Both the position numbers and the translations under genes were made by a program. DNA of 64,000 nt from an uncultured Paraburkholderia sp. (GTDB lineage Bacteria > Pseudomonadota > Gammaproteobacteria > Burkholderiales > Burkholderiaceae), in assembly GCA_940747215.1 (NCBI GenBank), contig CALNWS010000001.1:62001-126000 (forward strand). The letters are read 5' to 3'. Below are positions 1 through 9,510 of the stretch, piece by piece. Within the stretch, counting starts at the first letter, position 1; every line of letters starts with the position of its first letter. The notes under the pieces were generated by a model. The model did not search any database. It was not told where the DNA came from and saw only the letters and a program-made list of their open reading frames with translations.

Positions 1-249
1 GAAGTGGAGGAAAAATATCTGGTCGCCGAGACTGAACTCGCTCCAGATGACTCTAGATGACGATCGACTTTCCGTCCAGCGGTTCGCCCGTACACGCGGG
101 TGTGTTGGACGGCGGTTGCGCGGTCGTGCGGCGTTGCCAGGCGAAGTCTCCTGCGCCGATCGATGCTCTTTCCCACGAAGTAATGCTGTTGGAAAGCAGG
201 ATCGCGCGCCCGACGCATCGCCGATTTACTCGTTTCGTTCATCGTGGCC
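1..249. other. Unassigned sequence at window edge
   Basis: I recognise no gene here. Short open frames exist on the plus strand, but none resembles a known protein. The stretch lies downstream of the stop of the glycosyltransferase remnant on the minus strand. Confidence 0.4.
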
Positions 250-869
250 TCACTGCGTCACGTGCAGTTGGTCGAGCCACAGTGCCTGCATGCGCTCGCC
301 GAGAATTTCCGGGCGCCCCGGAAAATCAGCTTTTCGATTGCCTTCGGACCGGCCACCGACGCGCTCAACTCACGGCGTTCCTGCGCGTTCTCGACCAGAC
401 GCAACGCGGCGGGCCTTGTATTCGTCGTTGGTCTTCGTGATGGTCCATTCGGGGAAGCCAAAGCGGCGGAACATGCCTTCGTCGATATGCTCGTGAACTT
501 CGCGGCCGGTCTTGCAGACACCGACGAGCCCCGCCCACACCGTGTCGACGATGCCTTCGTGTTGCCGAACGGGAACGGGTTCAGGAACATGTCGCAGCCT
601 GCAATTACCTTCATATAGCCGGCGTAACCCTGATGCTTGTGCACGACAGCGTTCTTGCCGATCAGGCGGCGAATCAGATTGCGCACCTGTGGGAACACGA
701 GGCCCGTCGCCTGACCGACGAGGAAAAGAAATTCCACCGGGACACTGGCTTCGCGAGCAATTGCGGCGCACGTGTTGAGGAAGCCCGGATTCAGCTTGAT
801 CGTCGTGCCGGCCACTGCGATTTTCAGTACGTCGGAAGCGACCCTTTCCTTCGGCAGATCGAGTTCGAG
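250..869 (-). pseudogene. HMW1C-like protein glycosyltransferase, C-terminal remnant
   Basis: This is the C-terminal third of a cytoplasmic HMW1C/GT41-type glycosyltransferase, a family that adds hexoses to asparagines of adhesins. Diagnostic pieces on the minus strand are LDLPKERVASDVLKIAV, then AGCDMFLNPFPFGNT (near 600-560), then EVHEHIDEGMFRRFGFPEW and the tail ILGERMQALWLDQL ending at a TGA at 250-252. These pieces sit in different frames, so at least two frameshifts lie near 560 and between 300 and 420. The gene has no 5' end: homology stops near 870, where the head-to-head chemotaxis-protein remnant begins. Family assignment rests on remembered motifs and is fairly firm; the exact junction is not. 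Confidence 0.75.
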
Positions 870-2013
870 CCGATTCCCGCCGGCGTCGACAACAACGAAC
901 TCGTGCGCCGCGCGATGGCGTCGAGCGAAGCGCTGCGTGACCGCATCACGGCGCTGATCGACTATCGCCGTCAGCAGGCCAACGAAGCGCAACAGGAAGC
1001 GACGAGCGACTACCGGCACATGCGCATCGTGAGTCGGTGCTCGTGCTCGGCGCGATCGTCGTCGGTATGGCGTTGGCCACGGTGATCGCGCGTCTGTCGC
1101 GTCAGCTCGGCGGCGAACCCGCGTATGCGATGGAAATTGCCAACCGCATCGCGGGCGGTGATCTGGGCGTGCGCGTCGACACCCGTCCGGGCGACACCGA
1201 CAGCCTGCTCTTCGCGTTGCGCAACATGCGCGACCGGCTGGCCGGCATCGTATCGGGCATCAGCGAGTCGAGCGAATCGATCCTGCTGGCTTCGGGCGAA
1301 ATCGCGCAGGGCAATACCGACCTGTCGCAGCGCACCGAAGAACAGGCCACCGCGCTGCAGGAAACCGCTTCGAGCATGCAGGAACTGACGTCGACGGTGA
1401 AGATGAACGCCGAAAACGCGCAGCAGGCAGGCGGCGTGGCGCACGGCGCGTCGGAAGTGGCGGCGCGCGGCAGCAGCCTCGTCGGCGACGTGGTCGAGAC
1501 GATGCGTGAACTCGCGGCCGGCTCCAAACGCATGACGGACATCATCGCAGTGATCGAAGGCATCGCGTTCCAGACCAACATTCTCGCGCTGAATGCGGCC
1601 GTCGAAGCCGCGCGCCGGCGAACAGGGACGCGGCTTCGCGGTCGTGGCCGGTGAAGTACGTCCGCTCGCGTAGTGCAGCAGCGCGGTGTCGGCGAAAGAA
1701 ATCAAGGAACTGATCGAGTCGTCGACGGCGCGCGTGGGCAGCGTGCCGAACGCGCCGGTCAGACGATGGCCGAAGTCACGCACGGGGTAAAACGCGTGAC
1801 GGACATCATAGGCAAAATCTCGTCGGCGCCGCAGAAACAAAGCACGGGCATCGAGGAAGTGAACCGCGCTGTCGCCCAGATGGACGACGGACGTCACGCA
1901 GCAGAACGCCGCGCTCGTCGAGCAGGCAGCGGCCGCGGCGGCGTCGATGGCGGACCAGGCGACAGTTGCAGGCAGCCGTCACGGTGTTTTCGCTGGAAGC
2001 GCGTCACGCCTGA
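870..2013 (+). pseudogene. Methyl-accepting chemotaxis protein, 5'-truncated and frameshifted
   Basis: This is the remnant of a membrane chemoreceptor. The reading begins mid-ligand-domain with [20 protein letters not shown]. It then covers the second membrane helix ([18 protein letters not shown], about 1037-1095), a HAMP domain, and the signalling domain with the hairpin tip [15 protein letters not shown] (about 1570-1610). Frameshifts occur near 1030 and 1610. An in-frame TAG follows at about 1671 where family members have Gln (RSLAQ). More shifts occur between 1780 and 1970. The natural tail LQAAVTVFSLEARHA ends at TGA 2011-2013. The 5' half, including the first membrane helix and most of the sensor domain, is missing. 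Confidence 0.85.
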
Positions 2014-2215
2014 GGTGGCGTGCCCGAGGCGACGCAAGGCGGCAGCACGTGCTGCGGCGCGTGCGCTACGCTCCGGTAAAAGCCTGCTTGCCGGGCTTGG
2101 TGGCACTCCGTACACTCGCGCCTGATTCCTAGGCGGCCGGTTTCCAGCCACGCTACCGCCCGACCCGCGGGTCGCTGTCGCTCACCTTCACGCCAAACAG
2201 AGGAGAACCCCCGCC

Positions 2216-3355
2216 ATGGCCGATTCCTATTTCCCCCGCTGGCGCACGCAGCCGGCCGCCACCGAGGGCCGCATCGTCGGTACGGACGAGCGGCTCGCCT
2301 GGCCGCAAATGTTCGCGATGGGTATCCAGCACGTCGTTGCCATGTTCGGTTCGACGGTGCTCGCGCCGTTGCTGATGGGCTTCGACCCGAACCTCTGCAT
2401 TTTCATGTCGGGCATCGGCACGCTGTTGTTCTTCGTGCTGGTGGGTGGGCACGTGCCGAGCTATCTCGGGTCGAGCTTCTCGTTCATCGGCCTCGTGATC
2501 GCGGTGACGGGCTACGGCGGCCACGGTCCAAACATGAACATCCCGGTGGCGTTCGGTGGCATCATTGCGTGCGGCGCGGTGTACGCGGTGATCGGGCTGA
2601 TCGTCTCGGCGGTGGGCACGCGCTGGATCGAAACGCTGATGCCGCCGGTCGTGACCGACGCGATCGTCTGCGTGATTCGGTCTGAATCTCGCGCCGATCG
2701 CGGTGCACGGCGTGAGCGGCAGCAACTTCGATTCGTGGATGGCGCTCGTCACCGTGCTGTGCGTGGCGCCGTGGCCGTGTTCGCGCGCGGCATGATGCAG
2801 CGTTTGCTGATTCTGATCGGTTCGCTGATGGCCTATGTGATCTATGCGATCTTGACCAACGGTATAGGCATGGGCAAGCCGATCGACTTCTCGATCGTCG
2901 CCAATGCCGCGTGGTTCGGCATGCCGCATTTCACCGCGCCGGTATTCAACGCGCAGGCCATGACGCTGCTCGCGCCAATCGCGGTGATTCTCGTCGCGGA
3001 AAACATCGGCCACATCAAGGCCGTGAGCGCGATGACCGGCCAGAATCTCGACCGCTACGTGGGCCGCGCGTTTCTCGGCGACGGCCTCGCCACGATCGTG
3101 TCGGGCTTCGCGGGCGGCACGGGCGTGACCACGTACGCGGAAAACATCGGCGTGATGGCCGTGACGAAAATCTACTCGACGCTCGTCTTCGTGATCGCCG
3201 CTGTGATCGCGCTGGTGCTCGGCTTCTCGCCGAAGTTCGGCGGCTTCGGGCTCGGCGGCATCGGCACCGCGACGTTCGGTGCAATCATTCTGTACGCGCT
3301 CCTGCGCCGGAAACCGTCGCAGTCCGGTGGCCTGATTCCGGCCGACTCTGCCTAA
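2216..3355 (+). pseudogene. NCS2 uracil/xanthine permease, internally deleted
   Basis: This is a nucleobase:cation symporter-2 family inner-membrane permease (UraA type), opening with MADSYFPRWRTQ after a good AGGAG site. One ORF of 379 codons is open, but the family is usually about 450-460 residues. Two defects are visible. A one-base insertion near 2678 and a one-base deletion near 2768 put about 30 codons out of frame; the correct sequence LNLAPIAVHGVSGSNFDSWM is readable in the neighbouring frame. Near 3236, SPKFG is joined directly to GFGLGGIGTATFG, which looks like an in-frame loss of roughly 75-80 codons across a short repeat encoding KFG. Membrane helices and the NQTG-region segment are therefore damaged, and function is unlikely. 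Confidence 0.8.
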
Positions 3356-3363
3356 AGAACGCG

Positions 3364-3398
3364 AACGGTGCTTCCTGTGAAAAGGAAGCGCCGTTTTT
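3364..3398 (+). terminator. Rho-independent terminator after the permease
   Basis: A 13-bp stem (3364-3376 with 3383-3395, one G-T pair) with a six-base loop is followed by a T run at 3394-3398, nine bases after the permease stop codon. The minus-strand antiporter gene converges on it. Confidence 0.85.
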
Positions 3399-3430
3399 CC
3401 ATCTCGCGCTGGATGACGCTCGCGTAAAAA

Positions 3431-4923
3431 TCACCGCTTGCGCGCCGTCAACGCAGTCTCCTGCAAGTCCATTTCGCGCATCAGCTTGTTCAGCATTTCG
3501 TCGTTGATTTCCTGGGTCGTGCGCATGGCCAGCAGCGTCTTGCGTTCGGCGCGCATTGCCGCGAGTTTCATCCGGAATTCGAGCGCGTCGGCGCGGCGCG
3601 CCAGTTCGCGCGATTCCTGTTCGTCGTCGAGCGTGGTGAGGCGCCGGCGGTAAATGTCCATTACGCGCACAGTGACGTCGGCGGCATACGCCGCGGCGGA
3701 TTCCTCGAGATCCGCGCACTCCTTGTCGTGCATTTCGTTTTCCGCGCGAATCGCCGCCTGCACCGACATCGTGCGCGCGAGCGCCTCTTCGGCCGCATGC
3801 GGATCTTTGCCGCGGCGCCAGCCGCGCAGCAGCAGTGGCAGCGCAATCACGGCCACGAAAAGCGACAGCAGAATTACCCCCCGACACGATGAAAATGGCC
3901 AGATCGTGCCCGGCATCGGCGCGCCGCCCGGCAGCGTTTCCGGCAACGACAGCACGCCCGCGATCTTCACTGCGCCGCGCACACCGGCCACGGTCGTTAC
4001 GCCTACTGTGCGCAAACCCGGCACGGCATTCGCCATGCCTTGCTTCGCCGCGCCGCGGCTCGCAAACCAGCGCAGCAGCCAAACCCACACGAAGCGCATC
4101 GCGTAGAGCGCGAGCGCCACGGCCGCGACGTAGCCAAGCAGACGTCAAACCTGCGCGTTGCTGGTTTCGTGAGCGTCGAGCAACGTGCAGCCGATGATAT
4201 GCGGTAACTGCAACCCCAGCAGAATGAACACTATGCCGTTGAACACGAACTCGATCATCGTCCACGTACTGCTCGCCCGTACGCGCGACGAAACCGGACC
4301 CGCATGTGCGACATTCGCGTAGTTCATCACGACGCCGGGCGCCGGATCGCCTTCTTCGCCGAGATTGAGGAAGCGCTACGACACGAAGCTGAACAACCAG
4401 CTCACCGCCGCGCCGATCGCGAGACCGCCGAGCGCAATGATCACGAAGCTGATCGACGCTTCGAGCAGCGAGAACACGCCGGTGAGCGCGGCGACAATCG
4501 CGAACCTCAACGCGACGAGGCCGGACGCGTCGCTCATCAACGCTTCGCCTTCGAGAATGTGCATCAGACGGCCAGGCAGTTTGTTCTTGCCGACGATGCC
4601 GCTCAGCGCCACCGCGTCGGTCGGCGACAGCACGGCGGCGAGCACCGTCATGAAAACGAGGCCGAGCGCGAGCATCAGGATCGAGCGGCACGCCATGAAG
4701 AATTCGCGCTTCGGAATGCGCCAGCCGTCCGCGAACAGCAGCGGCGGAATGAACAGCAGCATGAAAATCTCGGGATCGAACGTGACGTGCAGACCGAGCT
4801 TCGGCCATGCGAGCAGCGCGCCAATCGCGATCTGGACGAGCAGCAGCGGCACGTTAATACGCACGACGCAAGGATCTTCTGGCGCATGAAGAGGGCCATG
4901 CTCTCGATATCAGCGTAGTTCAT
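3431..4923 (-). pseudogene. Na+/H+ antiporter (CPA1/NhaP-YjcE type), frameshifted and deleted
   Basis: This was a monovalent cation:proton antiporter of the CPA1 family, about 525 residues with a cytoplasmic C-terminal helical tail. The start MNYADIESMALFMR is at 4923. The next piece, INVPLLLVQIAIGALLAWP, is in another frame. LSPTDAVALSGIVGK marks the transport core. A TAG stop follows SWLFSFVS near 4376. At about 4327 GDPAPGVV is joined directly to MNYANVAHAGPVSSR, apparently an in-frame loss of some 30-35 codons. Further frameshifts lie near 4145 and 3885. The C-terminal tail (LNKLMREMDLQETALTARKR) ends at 3431. Confidence 0.8.
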
Positions 4924-4938
4924 TCCGTATTCCTGATT

Positions 4939-5688
4939 TCAAACCATGCCGCCGTCTACCCGCATGATCTGACCGGTCACGAACGTGGACAGGTCGGATG
5001 CAAGAAACAGCGCCATATTGGCAACGTCCTGCAGCTCGGCCACGCGCTTGAGCACGGAGGAGGCAATTAAATTGTCGCGTGCGGCGGGCGACATCTGATC
5101 GAACATATCGGTGCGTGTGACACCCGGTGCGATCGCATTCATGCGAATGCCCGACGCGCCCAGCTCGGTCGCCATACTTTGCGTGGCACGCGCAAATGCG
5201 GCCTTGCTTGCGCCGTAAGCGAGCGTGCCGACGTCAGCGACTATCGCGGCGGTCGATGCGATGTTGATGATCGAGCCCGCCTTGTTGCGCGCCATCAGGC
5301 GCGCGAGGCCCTGAGTCAGCAGAATCTGGCTCTGGCTGAAGAAATTGATCTCGAAGACGTGGCGCAATTCGGTCATCGACGTCATCTGGAAAAGGCCTCC
5401 GCTCGCTACGCCCGCGTTGTTCACCAGCACGTCGATGCGCGACGCGACGCTCATGATTTGCTTCACCGCCAGCTTGACCGACGCCTCGTCGGCTAGATCC
5501 ACGCTCACCGCTTGCGCGCTGATGCCGTGCGTCTGCGCCAGACCAGTGAGCCAGTCGGATGCTTCGGCCGTCACCTCGCGCATGCAGGCGACGACGTTTG
5601 CGCCCTGAGCCGCAAAAGTCTCCGTAATCGTCCGGCCGATTCCACGGTTCGCACCCGTGATGACGGCGGTCTTGTCCTTTAGCAACAT
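4939..5688 (-). CDS. SDR-family oxidoreductase (FabG-like)
   Basis: This is a 249-residue short-chain dehydrogenase/reductase, probably an NAD(P)-dependent 3-oxoacyl reductase or alcohol dehydrogenase. The start MLLKDKTAVITGANRGIG at 5688 is chosen because AGGAAA lies just upstream. It shows the cofactor glycine motif TGANRGIG (about residues 10-17), NNAG in VLVNNAGVAS, the catalytic Ser in INIASTAA, the YGASK pair, and a typical C-terminal GQIMRVDGG. It is one of only two intact genes in the 4.9-12.8 kb lux-like operon and its last gene. The frame stays open upstream into the subunit-3-like gene, so a fused 402-codon ORF exists. Confidence 0.85.
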   Translation of the reverse strand: MLLKDKTAVITGANRGIGRTITETFAAQGANVVACMREVTAEASDWLTGLAQTHGISAQAVSVDLADEASVKLAVKQIMSVASRIDVLVNNAGVASGGLFQMTSMTELRHVFEINFFSQSQILLTQGLARLMARNKAGSIINIASTAAIVADVGTLAYGASKAAFARATQSMATELGASGIRMNAIAPGVTRTDMFDQMSPAARDNLIASSVLKRVAELQDVANMALFLASDLSTFVTGQIMRVDGGMV

Positions 5689-6147
5689 CAAAGTTTCCTG
5701 CATGTTTATTCGTCTGGCCTGCTGCCAGACCGGATTCGTACTGCGGCAGATCGATCCGCGCAAATACACTGGCTCGAGAATCGTCCAGTTGTCGCTGTCC
5801 AGTTCGTTGCCGGCGGGAAACGGCGGCACGGCACCCGCCGACGCCTGCACGAGTATACGGCGATCGGCGTAATACGCGCGCATCACGTGCGTCAGAAAAG
5901 CCGAAAAGAGGTGCACGTCCACGAGCTTGCAACCTTTGATAGCCGCGAGACGCTGCGTGGCATCGAGCGCTTCGAAAGAGCGGTCGAACTTGTCGTGCGC
6001 AACTTTTGCGAGCATGACGAGGAATGCCTCGACCTGTTCGTTCGCCTTGTGACGCAACTGATACAGCTCGAAGTCGAGCGACGAAGCGGGCGGCATGCCG
6101 AGTTCGCTGTCGCCGGGAAGCAGGGTGTCGAGAACGAGTTCGATCAT
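5689..6147 (-). CDS. Gluconate 2-dehydrogenase subunit 3-like protein, stop codon missing
   Basis: This is a small protein of the type that partners GMC flavoprotein dehydrogenases (gluconate 2-dehydrogenase subunit 3 family), by general resemblance. It begins MIELVLDTLLPGD, has a helical middle (YQLRHKANEQVEAFLVMLAK) and the typical late motif YYADRRILV followed by PPFPAGNELDSDNWTILEP. Its ATG overlaps the stop of the upstream GMC gene by four bases, which supports a GMC plus small-subunit pair. No stop codon separates it from the downstream SDR. After VYLRGSICR the residues look non-native, and a TAA lies in the next frame just before the SDR ribosome site, so either a stop was lost or an indel shifted the frame. 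Confidence 0.6.
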
Positions 6148-7755
6148 GACGCGCTCATCACTTCGTTCAGGTTGCGGCGCAGATGGTCCCAGGCCATCAG
6201 CGTCAATGCCTGAGCCGTTGCAACCGGATTGACCGCGCCCGCAGTCACGAAAATGCTGCTGTCGACGATAAAGAGGTTCTTCACCGCATGCGCCTGGCCA
6301 AAGCGGTTGACGACCGACGTCGCCGGATCGTTGCCCATGCGCGTCGTGCCCATCAGATGCCAGCCGGTGTTCTTCACCGGCGCAAACGACAACGTGACTT
6401 TTGCGCCCGCAGCGGCAAACACCTGCTTGCTCATTTCGATGCCGTGCTTGAGCATGCGGCTCGTGTTTTCGCCGAGCCGGTAGAACACCTTCACGCCCGG
6501 CATGCCGCTCGAATCGCAGTGCTCGGTGTCGAGTTCCACGCGGTTCTCGGGTTCCGGCAAATCTTCAGGGATCACCGTGATGCCCGCCGTGCGATTGAAG
6601 AGCCGACGGAATTTTTTCTGGTGATGCTCCGCGCCGATCGGTACCTGACGCATGAAATAGCCGGACACGGCAGTTTCGACGGGCGGTGCGCCGCGCAGAA
6701 TCTGCATCGTGTAGCCGCGCACGAAATCGCGCGACGTGTCGGTTTCATAAAACTGCTGGCTCAGGATCGAGCACCCGTGCGGTCCGATGCTCGAGCGCAG
6801 GTCGTCTTCGAAAACGCCTTCGGTATATGCGAGCGGATGCAGCATCAGATTGCGGCCCACCAGACCGTTGTCGTTCAGCAGGCCATTCGGAAACGCGCTC
6901 GACTTCGAATTCAGCAACAGGCGCGGTGTACCGATGCCGCTGCACGCCACCACCACGACACACGCGTCGAGGCGCTGTTCGACACCTACCGCATCGACAT
7001 AAAGGACGCCGTCGGCCTTACCCGTTGCGTCGAGCGTGATCTCGCGCACGCGGCATTCGGTTCGCACTTCGACGCCCTGTTGTCGCGCGATCGGCCAGTA
7101 GGTCACATCGACACTAGCTTTCGCGCCTTGTGCGCAGCCGGTGTTGCACGGACCGAGGTTGATACACGCGCCGCGCTGACTATGACGATGCGTATTGATC
7201 GCGCTATACGAAGGCCACCAGTGCCATTCGAGCTGATTGAAGACGGCGGCCATCGTGCGGCCCATCGGACCGAGCGGCACGGGCGGCAACAGACTTTCGT
7301 AATCGGGATGGCGGGATCGCCCAATAGACCCGCCACGCCCATCATGCGTTCGTTCTCGTTGAAGAACGGCTTCAGTTCTTCATAGCTGAGCGGCCAGTCG
7401 TCGCCCACGCCGTCGAGACTGCGCGTCTTGAAGTCCTACGGATGAAAGCGCGGGAAATGCGCTGAATACAGAATCGTGCTGCCGCCAAAGCTGTTGAAGT
7501 TGGCGATGGAAATCGGCGAAGCGAAATCGTCGATCGGATAGTCGGCGGCATTGCGGCGCACCGACGGGTTGGAACTGTACTCGCCGGAATGATAAAGCTC
7601 CCAGTCGGCAGACGTCGACGGATACTGCGACGGTTGCGTGACCGAACCCTGCTCGAGGCAGACGATACGCAACAAGCGATCGCGGCTCAGGCTCCACGCA
7701 GCGGCTGCACCGCTTGCGCCGGACCGATGATCACGATGTCTGCAACTTCTTTCAT
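6144..7755 (-). pseudogene. GMC-family flavoprotein oxidoreductase
   Basis: This was a glucose-methanol-choline family FAD oxidoreductase of about 535 residues. The ATG at 7755 opens MKEVADIVIIG (start of the FAD fold), but the frame is lost a few codons later. The continuation LLRIVCLEQGSVTQPSQYP is in a second frame. A TAG interrupts HFPRFHP at about 7436, and another shift lies near 7310. The remaining 381 codons are open and contain NLMLHPLAYTEGVFE, GWHLMGTTRMG and the C-terminal VDSSIFVTAGAVNPVATAQAL typical of the family. The start overlaps the dehydratase stop and the end overlaps the subunit-3-like start, both by four bases. The FAD-binding N-terminus is destroyed, so a working enzyme is unlikely. 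Confidence 0.85.
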
Positions 7756-8223
7756 GCTGGGGACTTCTTCTTCGGCAGATATTGTTCGAGGATTTGCGGA
7801 ATGGTGATCAGCATGTCGGCTTCACATGCGATCTCGCCATCCACACGCGCAAAGCCACGGCCTTTGCAGATGCCGCGATTCCACGACAGCACTTCATGTC
7901 GATCTCGAATTTTTACCCGGCAGTACTTCCTTGCGATAACGCACGGTGTGTTGCAACGCATGCGTCACCATGCCTTTCAGACCGGGCAACGTGGTGATGG
8001 CAACGGTGAGCATCTGCGCGAGCGCTTCGAGTTGCAGTGCGCCGGGCATGTTGGGACCGCTCGGAAAATGCACCGGGAAGTACCACTCGTTCATCGTCAG
8101 GTTCTTGTAGTCGCGCGCGTACTTCCCCGGCATGACTTCATCGACGTGGTCGACCATCAGAAACGGGTAGCGGTTCGGCTGGTACGCCTGAAGCTCCATG
8201 CAATTGAGACTGAACTTGTCCAT
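7752..8223 (-). pseudogene. FabZ/FabA-like 3-hydroxyacyl-ACP dehydratase, one frameshift
   Basis: This is a hot-dog-fold dehydratase of about 157 residues. The N-terminal frame from 8223 reads YPFLMVDHVDEV and FPVHFPSGPNMPGALQLEAL. It keeps the catalytic His of the HFP motif and the Glu in LEAL, spaced as in FabZ. After VRYRKEVLPG the frame shifts near 7915. The C-terminal part (SWNRGICKGRGFARVDGEI through PQILEQYLPKKKSPA) continues in the next frame to a stop that overlaps the GMC start. AGAGGA lies just before the ATG. A single one-base event separates this gene from integrity, so it may have failed recently. The substrate was presumably carried by the ACP of this operon. Confidence 0.8.
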
Positions 8224-8247
8224 CTATTCCTCTGGTATTTCCCTGTG

Positions 8248-9497
8248 TCACTGAATCGCGACGATGCGCGACAGGCTTGCGACGACGTCGTAGCCATCCC
8301 ACACGGCCTGCATATCCAGCGCGCGCCCACCGGCACGATGCGGTCGATGCCGCGCAACCGCTGCGAGACGACGAAATTCTGCAACCCGGCCTTGTCGATG
8401 CCGAAGTAAGTTAGCGTCTGATAATGCTCGTTGACGATCGGCGCGATTAGCGTCTGATAATGCTCGTTGATCGGCGCGAGTTGTTCGAGCGACGCCAGCG
8501 AGACTTCGTGCACGGTGCCGAAATAGGCACGGCGTTCGTCCTGATCCGGCACCACGTCCGACAACTCCACGCGATACAGCGTGTTGCCATGTTGCCGAAC
8601 GGCGACCACCTGCTCGCTATCCAGCGCGCGGCGGCAAGCCTGCACGTATTTGTCCATCACATGCACGGCACGCGGTGCGTAGCGCACTGCCGCGAATTCC
8701 GCGAGCGCGGGCCAAAGCCACGCCTTGGCGCTTGCGATCTCCTGCCGGTCGCCGACCCACGCGACGAGTTGCGGCGAAGAGCACGCCGCCTGATCCATCA
8801 AGTACAGGTCGTTGAAAAGATGATTGCACAGCGTGCGCATGCCGCTTTCGTCGAGCGACAGCACGGCGTGCGGCGCGATCGCGCACAGCGAGTAGCGGTC
8901 GGAGAAGGCGACTTCGCGCGAACGCGGACGGCACGGAAGCGCGCGCATATGCTGCACGGTCTGATCGCCGCCCCACACGAGGCGCACATCGGCAACCGAC
9001 ATCCAGAAACGGTTCAGATCGTCGTTGCAGTCGAAGCGCGTGAGCAGAATCGAATCGGCGAGCGGCGCGTGCTGTTCCTGCTGCAGCAGACTCGCGATGG
9101 CTTCGATCAGAACGTCCGCCGTTTCCGAAGCACGCGACGGCAGGCGCAGTACGCACGTATTGTCCTCGAGCAAACCGAACGCCAGCGAGAACGCGAAGTT
9201 CACCGGCACGTTCGACGGGCAGATATGAAACGACAGCCCCAAGCCCATGCAGATTTCGTCACGCACGGCGAAGCTGTTAGCCAGTTGCGTGAGATTCGAG
9301 CGACGGCACCAGTATGCGAAGTTCACGACATCGGGGAACGAGCGAGAAGCCGGATGCGCCAGCAACGTGCGCGACAGATCCGCGAGAAAGCTCACGCGAA
9401 CGGCGTCGAACACAGGTGCGGGCGTATTGGAGACCTCTTCGCGCGGGCCGACGAGAATGTCAGTTGCGCGCGAGACTTCATACGGAATACGTATCAC
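8248..9497 (-). pseudogene. LuxC-like acyl-CoA/acyl-protein reductase
   Basis: This resembles LuxC, the NADPH-dependent fatty acyl reductase that turns an enzyme-bound acyl group into an aldehyde. The proposed start is GTG 9497 (MIRIPYEVSRATDIL), with AAAGG just upstream and 13 bases from the luxE-like stop. Family features include FHICPSNVPVNFAFSLAFG, VWGGDQTVQHMR and AACSSPQLVAWVGD, whose Cys is the expected nucleophile. Two defects are seen: an in-frame tandem duplication (8411-8482) adding about 12 residues, and a frameshift near 8320. The shift replaces the natural tail LDMQAVWDGYDVVASLSRI, which remains readable in the next frame to TGA 8248. Most of the protein is still encoded. Confidence 0.8.
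8411..8482. repeat. 36-base tandem duplication inside the luxC-like gene
   Basis: The 24 bases starting ttagcgtctgataatgctcg at 8411-8434 recur at 8447-8470, and the following gatcggcgcga is also repeated. On the coding strand this gives NEHYQTLIAPIVNEHYQT, so the unit is duplicated in frame. The near-identity of the copies suggests a recent slippage or unequal-exchange event. Confidence 0.9.
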
Positions 9498-9510
9498 TGC
9501 AACCTTTCGT

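Noticed and set aside
3285..4808. A 507-codon open frame overlapping the antiporter on the same strand
   Set aside because: Arg/Ala-rich composition and shift relative to clear antiporter motifs show it is an out-of-frame shadow.
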